DNA of 64,000 bases from Gelatoporia subvermispora B. Taxonomy: Eukaryota; Basidiomycota; Agaricomycetes; Polyporales; Gelatoporiaceae. Positions 49,182-59,916 of this stretch are shown here, in pieces. The DNA is taken from positions 503,371-567,370 of the forward strand of contig KB445801.1 of assembly GCA_000320605.2 (NCBI GenBank). Reading direction: 5' to 3'. The notes beneath the pieces were generated by a model that saw nothing but the letters and a program-made list of their open reading frames with translations, was not told the DNA's origin and did not search any database. Both the position numbers and the translations under genes were made by a program. Each line of letters begins with the position of its first letter. Positions within the stretch are counted from its first letter, which is position 1.

Positions 49182-51790
49182 ATGTTTGAAGCACCGTACC
49201 CTCCGTACGATCCTTCAGACACGGCCAGGTACGAGACGAGCCACATGCACGTCACACATTACACTGACTACCGCTCTGAAGCTTCTCGTAAGAAACACCT
49301 GTTGATTTTTATCTACGCACCTGATGTTGTTGGCTCATGCTTCAGTTATACCACGGTACTGAAACGATGGCCGATCATATTGACCAGCGTCATCGACAAC
49401 ATATACCGGTTCAACCATGACCTAGATGCTAGCATACCTTCTCTGGAGTCCGGAAGCGAGGACCTAAAGCTAATTGAAGAGCGTATCTCTGAAGGAAAGG
49501 CCATCATCGAGAAGATTAGCAAGCTGAAGTATGAGATGGCCAGAGATCGCGCACTCGAGTTGGTCCTTGTCTCTGCTATCTGCTATCATCGGCTACAATT
49601 GACCATAATAGACCAATTCCTGATGACGGGGAAGCTATGGTTGAAGAATACAACACAGAGCTCGCTCGTCTAGCCCAGCAAGGCAAACATACCTGGTTTC
49701 AAGCGCCATGGCTCTTCGCTGAGTGCGTATTGGGATACGATGCATGTGGGATTGCACGATGTGGTAGTCACTAACAAACCTCTACTCAGGTGTTACCTGT
49801 CAGTCCTGATCCACTCGAACAAACATGCCGAGCTCAGTCCAAAGTTTCCAGGTACCGGCTGCTACGCTCGTACTTCACACAGACAAAGCAGTGGCGTACA
49901 TATGATCCTTTCCTGTCACAGAAGCAGGACACGTTCCAGAAGAGTTCGAAAGCAATATTCCGTACGTTCTATCCCCAACTTTGATCGATGTGTGTGTGAC
50001 TGTTATCGGCTGGCTGATTGTGGCTGCTGTAGAACTGGCCACGACAATGCATGAGCTAGAAGCTGATAAGCAAAAGCTTGCGTCAGATGCAGACGCATTG
50101 AATGTCATTTTCAAAGAAATGATCCAGATGTGCTTGTGGTCCGTCTTTGACGTCTGATCTGATGCTTGTCTATGGCGGTGTCATAACTTCTGTGGCTTTG
50201 ATAGGGGAAACGCAACAGTGCGAATATTTCCACTTGGGTTTCTACATCATTAGCTTATGGAATCTACGCATAGGATCTTTCCATGCTCACCCAGATCACG
50301 CACGATGATATCCAGAACCTACAATCGGTCGGGCGAGACGCCCAAGCCGCTCGCAAACAGTACATCCTCCGAGACGATCAGGACAAAGTGTGGGCTCATC
50401 TGCAGAGTCTCTCAGGATCGAATGGTAGCCGCGTTGACTTTGTCCTGGACAATGGCGAGTGCCATCGCGCAAACTTTCGGCCGAATGCTGATAGCCTCAC
50501 TCATCAGCTGGCTTTGAGGTAGAAGTCCAGCACATGATTGATGCCGGTCATTCAAACGGATCGGGTACAGCTTTTCACAGATTTCGTGTTCGCGGACTTC
50601 CTGGTCACATACACGCCTTACGTTTCCAAGGTCGTCTTCCAGTAAGTTACCGACCATCGAGTCGGCCAGGTCACCGCCTCTGGCACATATGCTCATTCCA
50701 CTTGGCATAGCCCAAAGCTTATCCCTTGGTTTGTGTCCGACGTTACACCGCCCGATTTCAAGGCAGCGCTGGAATCACTTCTTTCGCCCACGTTCTTCCC
50801 TTCGTCGTCCGGTAACACAGAATGGCCCGTACCGCCTGTTGCGCAAGCGCCGGAGCCGAGGGTCGTGCAGACGCCCCCCGACCTACCAGAATCCCGGAAT
50901 CATCTTCGCGTGATGGTGGAACGTTGGCAGAAGTATCTTGAGGAGGGCGTATTTCAGCTTAGCGTTCCCCTCGATACGCCCTTAGGCGCGTCCCATGTGA
51001 AGGTGCGTCAATGTACTCTTCTGGCCGAACCGTCCGGCCACCGTCATGATTTCATATCCTGAAATGAACGGATCATGAACGTTGTATGAATGTGATATGA
51101 TACTGATTGCGTGTCTAACATGATTAGGCCAACTTCTGGACGTCGCCATGGCCGTACTGGAACATGAAGGAACTGGCGAAGGACGTGCACGACAGCCTGC
51201 ACGACAGCGGGCTTGTTATCTTCAAGGTACGCAACTCACTGTCATGTCCGCTTGAACGTTTTGCCAAGATTAACCTGCGCACGTCTAGGGAGATTTGAAG
51301 TGAGTACATTTGATTTGACTAGCGTCACACGAGATTGACAACATACGATCACCGCCGGCATCATCAGCTTCCGCAAGTGGGTCACAGCCGAGCATGATGC
51401 AGGTGTCAACGCTGACTGATCGGCAGATTGACAGGTGATGTCCGCTGGCCTGCGCACACCCCGTTCTCCACTGCCCTCGGTGCGTAACTGCTATGCTCAC
51501 TCGCGGGAACGCTTCTGAGGAACATTCGATCACGTGCAGGCCCACTCGCAGGAGCATTCCCGATTCTCAGCCTGCGGACGAACAAGGCAGACGTCGTCGT
51601 CGGTGTCGATAAAGATGTCGCAGATCGTTTGGATGACAGCGGAGAACAATGGCGATACAATGGCAAGTGAGTACCCGAACGACTGCGGATTTGACAAAGG
51701 GACGGACTAATATGGATACCCGCGTATGCTAGATATGCGCTCGTAGCATTCTTACCGTGCAACGAGAGTCAGGTGGCTGGCGCCAAGTGA
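49182..51790 (+). CDS. ARMT1-like damage-control phosphatase (DUF89)
   Basis: It begins with YPPYDPSDTARYE, then the helical N-terminal domain. Metal and substrate motifs are intact after splicing: LWGNATDLSML, RVDFVLDNAGFELFTDFVLADFLVT, and near the C-terminus VIFKGDLNFRKLTGDVRWP followed by LRTNKADVVVGV. This is the subfamily III DUF89/ARMT1 fold (yeast Hrt2-like), Mn/Ni-dependent phosphatases acting on phospho-sugars such as fructose-1-phosphate to limit damage. The gene has about 12-14 exons, four of them tiny: 50205-50217 (13 nt), 50508-50518 (11 nt), 51289-51299 (11 nt) and 51367-51375 (9 nt). The intron at 50455-50507 starts with GC (gcgagt...tcatcag). The small exons restore conserved motifs exactly, which is the reason I trust the model. 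Confidence 0.88.
50205..50217 (+). other. 13-nt micro-exon of the DUF89 gene
   Basis: Flanked by ...ttgatag and gtgcga. With the two preceding bases (tg) it spells W-G-N-A-T, then D-L-S from the next exon, restoring the family motif LWGNATDLS. Confidence 0.8.
50455..50507 (+). other. GC-AG intron of the DUF89 gene
   Basis: 53-nt intron with donor gcgagt instead of gt and acceptor tcatcag. It is required for the phase-correct joint GACAATG to CTGGC. Confidence 0.8.
50508..50518 (+). other. 11-nt micro-exon of the DUF89 gene
   Basis: ctggctttgag between a GC-AG intron and a gtagaa intron. It supplies A-G-F-E of the D-N-A-G-F-E metal-binding motif. Confidence 0.85.
51289..51299 (+). other. 11-nt micro-exon of the DUF89 gene
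   Basis: ggagatttgaa (G-D-L and two bases of Asn), flanked by cgtctag and gtgagt. It is part of the conserved KGDLN motif. Confidence 0.85.
51367..51375 (+). other. 9-nt micro-exon of the DUF89 gene
   Basis: cttccgcaa between catcag and gtgggt. It completes N-F-R-K in the GDLNFRKLTGD motif. Confidence 0.85.
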
Positions 51791-53391
51791 AGCATTAGAG
51801 CAGGGAAGACAGTAGTAGGACACCGAACAACGAAGATGTCCATGAGCAATGTACAGCTACTTCTGGCTAGAGACGGGCGCCATGACGTGGATAGACAGAT
51901 GTGATGCGCTGATCCCACACTTTTTATGGTCTTCATATGAAGTTGCATTCCACGAGGCTTGCAGTCAAAGTGATGTTCGTGCCTTCATCTAGTTCACTTG
52001 CGGGATCACCGACCTTGATTGTCCGCAACACCGAATAGACCACAAAGAGATCGATTTCTCTTTCTGCACTGTTAGTCTGTTCTATCTATGTTCATTATCG
52101 CAAAGGCCCGACACGCATGGACTCATCGGGGTGCCTTGCACGCCGCACGGACGATCGGAACACCTTAGCAAGTTACCGCTCATGTCGGCTTCGGACTTGC
52201 GTAAGGAGTCAATGGGTTGGTGATGGTGGTTGGTAGCCAGGGGTCAAATGGCGTGAAGATGGTTGGATAGCATTCGGGGAGGAAAAGCCCAAATGAAGAC
52301 TGGAACGAGTCGTACCACGAACGTTCTCTGCGACTTTCCATGTCGTCAGGCCAACGCGCGAATGCTGACAGCCTGCGGTGAACAATGCAACAGATTTCTA
52401 CAAAGGAATGAGCGGCGATAGTTCGCGTGGGTATGAGACTTGTCATTACTGCATCCATTACTCTTTCACGGTCAGCATTGGTACAATCTGGTGTTATAAT
52501 TCGCTGCTGCGGGCGATGGAATGATTTCCGTGGACCGGCCTGTAAGCTGGCAATTCTCACTCTTTGGTTCCTTACTGCCGGCGGTCTGCCAGCCAAGGTT
52601 TCCAGCAGACTGCGCCTCTCCACTGCGGCACTGCGTTTGCTATCGAGACGACCGATTAGACCTTCTATGAGTAGGCCCGAGGGCTGTGAGGGGCCTTGAG
52701 GACGAGTGTATCATCTCGGGCGATGCAAGACTTCGAGACTGTCTGCGGCGTGAGATTGAGTTTGGTGGTGGGAAATTAGCTCAGCTCAAAATAGTAATCA
52801 GGCCACAATGCTGTGTCGAGGTATTCGGGTGGTAAATAATACAGTGCTTGGGGTCCTTATCTACTTTGGCAATAGGTCTGTCAAAATCAGCAGTAACCCC
52901 AATCTAGACCTCGGGAACCCTTTTGGATAGTCCTCTCTGATCCTGCGAGTCAAGTGCGTTGTTGAAAATGTACGCAACAGCCCCCTCGTTATTCCCGAGA
53001 CAGCCCAGCGGCAAGCCGAATCTTCGAAAACTGTATCTGATTGGCAATGCACGAAATGAACGGCGGCAGAGAATACATACGGACTGTTCGCATCGAACTC
53101 TGGCCGTGCTCGCCCCACTTCCCCCGAGCATAGCTCTCACCTGAGCAGAGCTTTCCCATCGCCGAGTCACCGTCGCTGGCCTTCGGTCTGGTCTTCTACG
53201 TCTCAATTGACGCGGCAGGTCCATAGAAGAGAACGTGAGTGTACCTGCCTAGGCCGTGCTCGTCGTCCCGCACTCTGCCCGTGCTCACTGGGTTAAAGGG
53301 CTAGCACCGTCCATTCGTTCGCTCTTCATCGTGGTTCTGTTTGTATATCGCTTCACGTCTAGTCTGGTACTACTTTCTCTTTTGCTTTCGT
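51791..53391. other. Intergenic
   Basis: No confirmed gene. A 147-residue minus frame (52180-52623) with a Pro/Phe-rich end is the best candidate, but it shows no known motif and no splice-linked partner, so I do not call it. The right end holds the promoter of the membrane-protein gene. Confidence 0.4.
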
Positions 53392-55521
53392 ATGGCCACA
53401 CTGCGCTATAGGATTCGGACGCAGTTCCAGGCTGTGGTACGCCACCACACTTCACTCTCAAAACAGTAACAAATGCTAATAGAAAGACTATGGGATGTCT
53501 GTAGTATGCAAGGATTACCCTTACTCCAACGACAGTGGCGTTCTTGATTCTGAGTCTTGTTACTTGTGTTGCTCTAGCACTTATCCAGGCCGTGCTGTAC
53601 TACACCGACGAAAATGCGGCATCCCTCGCTCTTGGCGTCCTCCATGAGGCACAAATCCCGACAAATCAAGTCGCCTGGGTCACCGGTCCTAATAGTCATC
53701 CGACCCTCAGATTGTGCACGTCGATTCCGTACGGCAACCAAAACGCATGTACCACCGTCTTCCCAGGGAACGTGACCTCCCAGCGCTCATGCATGGTCAG
53801 TACTAGTAAGTACGAACGAGATGATCGATGCTCAGTATACATCATAGGATTACGATACCTTGTCCACTGTGCATACGGCCAGTGGAGTGACTCTGCAACC
53901 GGTGCAGGACTTCACATCAGGAGCGATAGAGGGCGTGTGCTTGGGGGACTTCGGTAACAATACACGGCGTTTTCTGAGCGCGCAATGCGCCGAAACACTA
54001 GTGTATCCTGCATATGTGTATGTTGGCCGACACTCGATATGGAACATACTCATTCTTTGCGCAGGCTGGATAACACAAGACGGGAAGACCTAGCTCTTGT
54101 ATTTTCTCAAATATGGCTCGTTGCCATTTCGCTCTTTGCCGTGAGTCTTATGCTGCATGTATGACGGCTGTGGAACCGACGTCGATGCCCTAGGTTTCAT
54201 ATAACTCTATTCCACACGTGTAAGTCTTTGTGTGGCAACGGCATTTTCGTGCCTAGATTGAAGCTCTTCCATTGCGTACAGTTTGGCGGTCATTTGCACG
54301 CGCGTCATCTCCACGGGCTGGTCGGCCTTCGCACTTTGGCGCACGACGCACGTCGAGCAGCGCTTCGCTGGTTTACTCGTGCAACCTGGTACCCCCTGCA
54401 GCATCAACCTGTTTCCATCGTACTTCTCCACGCGGATAGCTGTTCAGGTAATTTCACTAATCAATTCGTCGATATGCGCACTCACGATGTGCGAAGATAT
54501 CCGATGTGGCGCTTAACGCAGTGGGACTGTTCGCCTCACTATACCTCGGTGCTCAACTCGTCAAGGCATGTCGCTCTACCTCACCTCACTCGGGCGCTGA
54601 CCTATATTGCGATACAGCTATATTCGAAGTCTACATTCCAGCGCGCTGGGCCCCCGCCATCGGTGATCAAGATCTATCGCGTGCGTCCCAGTCTCACCTG
54701 TCATCGTCCATTTCTGAGCGCGCGATCTGCAGTATTTCCTCGCGATCTTCGTCTTCCTCCAGCTCTGCGTGTTCTTCCTCGTGGTAGCGATGAGCCTTTG
54801 GGTCGACCAGCTCTTCAACAGCCCGATCTCCCTGATCTCGAGCCACACAAAGTTGTACGACGCGCTGTTCATCTTCACCGTCATCGTGCGTACCGCCTCA
54901 TCTCACTCTGCGCTTGAGCTGATATCTCGTCTCCAGACATTCCTCCCCTGGATCGCGATGGTACGTGTCCACAACATATCATCACAGATTGCATCGTTGA
55001 TGAATTGTGTGTGCAGGGCTGGTTCGCGGTGCGGCGAGAGTGCTCGCGGCTGATGACGCTCTTCCTGGTCATCTGCCTCGCATACGTCGTCGGCTGGGCG
55101 ACGATGTTCGACTCAAAGGTGTTCCGCTGGACATTCATGCAGTGGCCCTTCTTTGCGTGTGTCACCGTCGTCTCCTTCTGCGTCCTCGTCATCAGCGGCG
55201 GGTTCGGCGTTGTGTGCTGGCGCAACTTCGGCGAGGGCTTGGCGCATTACTGTGCGTACTCCGTCCTTACCTCGTCAGCGTCTCGGGTGCTCAATGATAT
55301 TAATCGGTACAACAGTGCACGTTGAGGCGGTCCTAGCTGAGTCGGGCTTTGCACAGGAGGTCTTCACGCATGACACCGAGCCGGACAAGAGCCGTCTGCA
55401 CTCGCCCACTGCGTTATCGGATCGGCCCACGGTCAAGCGCGATCACAATTGGTCCTGGAAGGACAATGAGATGGAGCGGCCGCCAATATACATGGTAGAT
55501 CTTGAGGACCATCGATTCTAG
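53392..55521 (+). CDS. Multispanning membrane protein of unknown function
   Basis: About eleven exons. Exon 1 is 53392-53436 (MATLRYRIRTQFQAV). The open frame in the second exon (from 53505) has no ATG of its own, so the upstream exon decides the start. A first helix (FLILSLVTCVALALIQAVLY) precedes a Cys-containing extracellular loop with an N-glycosylation site. Six or more further helices follow, such as VFSQIWLVAISLFAV, VALNAVGLFASLYLG and YFLAIFVFLQLCVFFLVVA. The tail is cytosolic and hydrophilic, ending in MERPPIYMVDLEDHRF. The intron at 54566-54617 has a GC donor (gcatgt). Topology resembles fungal sensors or scaffolds, but I do not recognise the family. Confidence 0.75.
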
Positions 55522-55769
55522 CACTGCGGGGCAGGTACTGTTGTACACTGACAATTAGAAGATGCTGCGTTTGACTCGTAGAGGAGCAGGGCCCTACGAA
55601 ATTCGCTGTTAGACCTTCCTTGGGATTTGTTGTACTTGTAGTCTATAGGTAGTTTTTCGCCTTCAACTTCACCTTCCAACTTAGCTCTCCGTCGAGTCCG
55701 AGCAACATGTTGGACTGTTGCGCGCACGGGCACTTAAGACGAGGTATTATCGAAAAGCGATAAAGTACA

Positions 55770-55894
55770 CTACATGACGATCTCGTACGGGTTCGCGTTC
55801 TTGACTTCTTCGATGTGGTGGAGCTCGGAAGCCAGGCACACGTCCTGGAGACACTTCGCCATCGCCTCCTCGAAGTAGGCGTCGTGCAAGCACC
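55770..55894 (-). other. Extra terminal exon 1 of the polyamine oxidase gene
   Basis: Farthest unit of the array. Its 3' splice site (gccgatacag) is intact. Joined in phase to the upstream exon it reads on with LHDAYFEEAMAKC and ends at a proper stop after NPYEIVM. It could therefore serve as an alternative last exon 0.8 kb downstream of the normal one, giving a slightly shorter C-terminus. Confidence 0.55.
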
Positions 55895-56098
55895 CTGTAT
55901 CGGCGCACCGCCTAGTGTCAGAAAAAATGCTGCGCTTAGCTGGTAGAGGAGCGGAGTCCTTCCAAATTCACTGTTAGATGTTTCTTAGAGTTTGTTGTGC
56001 TTCTAACCTGTGAGTAGTTTATCGATCCCAGCTTCACCTTCAACTTCTTGGCTTTCCGTTTAGTGCGAGTGACTGACTCGGAGTGACACATCGTACTG

Positions 56099-56324
56099 TT
56101 ACGTGCATGGCGCCCAAGACGAGATATTATCGAAAGTCATAAGATGCACAAGTGAGACGCTGGCGACGAGTACGGGCACGCGTTTTTTGACCTCTTCGAC
56201 GTGCTGAAGTTCGGAAGCCAGGCACGCAGCGCTCTGGTGCCCTTCGCCATTACCCTTGCGACCTGTTAAAATATAATCCTCCTCCTCTAGCACATCGAAG
56301 TTGGTGCCGTGCAAAAATTGAACC
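56099..56324 (-). pseudogene. Degraded terminal exon copy 2
   Basis: Middle unit of the array. A small insertion (ggttcaatttttgcacgg against gattcttgcacgg) puts the open frame out of phase with its splice site, and a further insert encodes DYILTGRKGNG. Probably not usable as a terminal exon. Confidence 0.6.
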
Positions 56325-56565
56325 CTATACAGGCGCACCTCCCAGTGTCAGTAGAAATGCTTGCGTTTGGCCAGTAGAACAGAGTTTTTCTGGATTTGCT
56401 GTTAGACGTTCTTTGAGGTTTTGTTGCACTTCTAGTCTGTAGGTAGTCTGTCGACCTCAGCTTCACTCTCAATTTCTTAGCTTTCCGTTGAAACCAGATG
56501 ACATATATCGTACCGTTGCGCGCGGGGCGCTCAAGATGAGATATTATCGAAAGCCATAGAATACA

Positions 56566-58653
56566 CTATGAGACAATTACGTACGGGCCCGCATTTTTGA
56601 CCTCTTCGACGTGCTGGAGCTCAGAAGCAAGGCACGTCGCGCCCTGGATACACTTCGCCATCGCTCCCGCGACCTCCAGCCCCTCGAAGTAGGCGCCGTG
56701 CAAGAATCCTATATCGGCGCACCGCCCAGTGTCAGCCAACCGCTTCCATTCATGGCCCACGCAGACCGCTGCGCACTCACCAAAGTATTTTAAGCTCGTC
56801 GCCTCGCCCGCGAACCAAAGTCGGTCGCCGACGGCCGCGCGGAGGTTCTCGTGGTGCCCGCTGAGGAATGACGCGGGCCAGTTCGAGTACGACCCACGGA
56901 AGAGCGGGTCGCTGTACCAGCGTGGGAACCAGAACGCGCGGGGTGTCGGGATGGTCGTGTGCGGGAACATCGCCTGCAGGACCTCGAGCACCTCCTGCTG
57001 CACCTGTGAGTCGGGGAGTGCTTCGATGCGCTGGGAGATGTCGCCCTAGGCGCGAGGTTGGTTTCCATCAGTCTATGAGCAGGGTCAGGGTAGTAAGACA
57101 GAAGAGACGTACAGTTACGGTAACGAAGACGATGCCTGACCCGGGGAAGAAGTTGACGTGGTCCATGCTCTGCCAAACTGGGTAGCGTCCGCGCTGTTTG
57201 TCCGCGTACAGCGCCATCTGCGGGGTTACGGAGGCGTATGAGTTTGAAAGGGTCTAGGAGGCCGGATGGCGTACCTGAGTGTCGAACCAGAACTTATCAT
57301 CGAACTGGAAGAAAATCTTCGTGTATGTCGCCTGGATGGTGTGTCGTCAGGAACAGTCCACGAATGTATGTCCAAGAACACTGACCATTGTCATGCTCTG
57401 GATCGCCTCCTGCTTCCAATCAGGCAACTCTGGCTCGAAGACGACGTCGTCATTCTGCAGCACGCCGAGGCTGAATGTGCACAGGGCGTAATCCGCGCTC
57501 AGAGTCGTGCCGTTCGTGAGCGTGACCTCGACGCCGTGGGACGAGTAGCTGATCGTCTTGACAGTGGCGTTGTAGACGACCTGGTGCGGCTGTAGGAACT
57601 CGGCTGCCTCAGCCTGGATGAAGTGCTTGAAGCCGCGCTGGTCGAGCGACATCTGGTTGTCGTCGGAGAAGCCGCCCATGTCCGTGTTGTACGTGAAATT
57701 GTTGCCCTACAATTGTGGTCTACAATTAGCGAGGATTTGTGGGAGCGTATAGTGGCGTACCCATGAGCTGGCGATCCAAGAAGATTCCTCTGGCGTCTGG
57801 GCGTACTCCCAATCGAATTGGTAGTATTCGCTTGCCATTGCCTGGGGAGTCCGGAGCTTCGCGTCGATAAGCTGGTATCCAGTGCGAGCGGTAGTGTCGG
57901 TAAGCTGCTTGTCCACACGTGCGCCCGCAACAACTGTCAGCGTAGTATAATTATCCTCGGAGTCGTTGAACACATCCGTGTAGTTGTTGAACCCATTGAA
58001 ATCATACGTCGCTAGGAACCCACATTAGCGCACGGTAACGTGCATTGAATAATAAAATCGCACTGATGCTTCCGAACCAGTCGTTGAAGTGGGTCTTGAG
58101 GCCGTGTTTCTGAACGAGTGTCCAAATCGGGTTCGCAGGTCCGTCCCCGGTCTGCGTTCCTTGCACCCAGTTCGCACCGGCCTCGACCACGACCTCTTTG
58201 CCCGGGGCGCCAAAGGTGTGGGAAGTCAGGCGTCCGCCCAGCTCACCTGCATCAAATCGGCGTTAGCATCTAGGGACTCGCATGTTGATGGGATCCGTCG
58301 TGGAGCGGCATATCCAAGTTCGGTCGCGTGTACACATTACGGGGAATACAAACAAGACACCATCGGGATACATAGGCCACCACCACGACAGCTGGGCGTG
58401 CCGTCTCGACGGCAGAGCTGAAGCACAAGGACGGTCTCTTACCTCGAGCTTCGATGATCTTGAAGTTGTCGATACCTTGTTCGTGCAAGGTTCGGGCGGC
58501 GATAACACCGGCGACACCACCTCCAAGGATCAACACGCTTGGTTCTTTTGCGCTAGTGGTATCTTCTTTGCGCACAGTGCGAGCGCTTGAGCCCGGCAGA
58601 TTGAGGAGACCGATCCCGAGGAGGCAAACGCGGAGGATGTGAGACATAGCCAT
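56566..58653 (-). CDS. FAD-dependent polyamine oxidase (secreted or vesicular)
   Basis: Begins with a signal peptide (about residues 1-24, ILRVCLLGIGLLNLPGSSA), then the FAD-binding GGGVAG motif (residues 44-49), EARGELGGRL and VEAGANWVQG. The middle has ADYALCTFSLGVLQND and WFDTQMALYADKQRG. The C-terminal FAD motif is LWFAGEATSLKYFGF-LHGAYFEG. This is the flavin amine oxidase family, polyamine oxidase branch, which oxidises spermine or spermidine with release of H2O2. Introns include a longer first one (58442-58247, 196 nt). The last intron (56780-56709, 72 nt) is a stop-free multiple of three and could be read through. The terminal exon 56566-56708 is one of three tandem copies. Confidence 0.88.
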
Positions 58654-59916
58654 CGAAGACCAGGCCAGCCACGAAGATAGACTCCGAGTACTCGTGCAGA
58701 GATATAGCCTAAGGGGATTCTGATAATGCCGTCAGCGCTGTCAGCCCACGTCGTCAGCTGCATGGTCCTCTCGAGATAACGAGTATTTATATGATGTCTG
58801 ATGGCCAGCGCCAAGGCCCCGTGGGTCGTCCAGTCACAGTCGGCGAGATTCGAGGCCGCGTACGATCGGAGGCTAGTTCGAAGGGACATGAGACATATCG
58901 ATGACAACTCCGAAAGACGATATCCGGTTTTGCGGAGACAGCGTCAAGCATAGCGTAGAGGACTTGGTCACCTGCCATACGGAGCAACCGCCGGGATATT
59001 TCAGGGTACCCGAATCTGAAAACAGTTTCCTTCGATAATTTTTGAACCGAAAAATAGAGAAGCTGAACGAGTGTAGACAGCGAGATGTATTCTACGTTCG
59101 TCGGTATCGCGGCGCTAGTTCTGCCCGACGGTGTATGCTCGAGTCGAACTCGAATCAGCGTATATTCCTCGAAACGGCGATGATCGGAGAGCGAAGGACG
59201 AGCTGAATAGACGCCCCCCGCGTCCTCCCTCTCAACCACGTGCAGACCCGACCACATGGCTCCTGTATGAAGTCTGCCGATGTCATGAGCGAGACGGGAG
59301 GAGGGGGACTGGGTCTCTGAATCGCCCGAAACACTGGACAGACTCGCGGTCTATGTGGAGGTAGTTCTGCACGCGAAATGCGTCCGGCGAAGAAAGTGAG
59401 GGAACCATCTCAATGTAAGTAGTCGCGGAAGCAGACTTCAACTTCAACATTGAATATTCAGACTCCGATGAGCTTGTTCTCTGCACGACAGCCACGACCT
59501 GACCGGGTTTGCGGCGGAGATTGAGCGCAGGCAAGCGCTAGACTTACCACAGCCGCCTACAGCGATAAGCCCTCCGCTTATCGGCCAGAAATCCAGGGCA
59601 GATCCGAGAGAATGGACTATCGTTGTAGATATCTTCGCCATTCTCTCTGCGGGTGCAATCCCATCGTAATCCCGGCGAGGCCTGGGGAAGATGCCGTAGC
59701 ATCTTCTTCGCAGACCACCTGCATCGTCGCGGACAGATTCGCTGGACCCAGGCAAGATGATCTACTCCTGAAGCATCCCGCTCGCGCCTGACGTTTACAC
59801 GACAGCCACCCAAGGATCATAGCAGTAAGTCACTCCGACTGCCGTCAGAGCACACAAGGAATCAATCATGTCCCTGTCGTACCTGCAGCTTCACGAGGGG
59901 ATCCCAGTGCGCGACG
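58654..59916. other. Intergenic between divergent genes
   Basis: Shared promoter space between the polyamine oxidase (minus) and the amidohydrolase (plus). Minus frames at 59283-59534 and 59544-59813 have no recognised motif, and the obvious intron between them (gtaagt...ggtcag) does not keep phase. Confidence 0.4.

Larger units (their letters stand above)
55540..56740. repeat. Tandem triplication of the last exon and 3' end of the polyamine oxidase gene
   Basis: Three units of about 370-430 bp (from about 55560, 55923 and 56350). Each has the intron end, the terminal exon and a shared 3' flank (gtagaggagc[ag]g..., ctgttaga, [cg]gaggtattatcg or gagatattatcgaaag). The unit nearest the gene body (56566-56708) is the one used in my gene model. 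Confidence 0.85.

Noticed and set aside
52180..52623. 147-residue minus frame downstream of the DUF89 gene
   Set aside because: No motif, no adjoining exon in phase and no promoter signal seen; reported only in the intergenic note.
59283..59813. Two minus frames that look like exons separated by a 50-nt intron
   Set aside because: The joint does not keep phase: the only frame that fits exon 2 meets TAG just before the donor.
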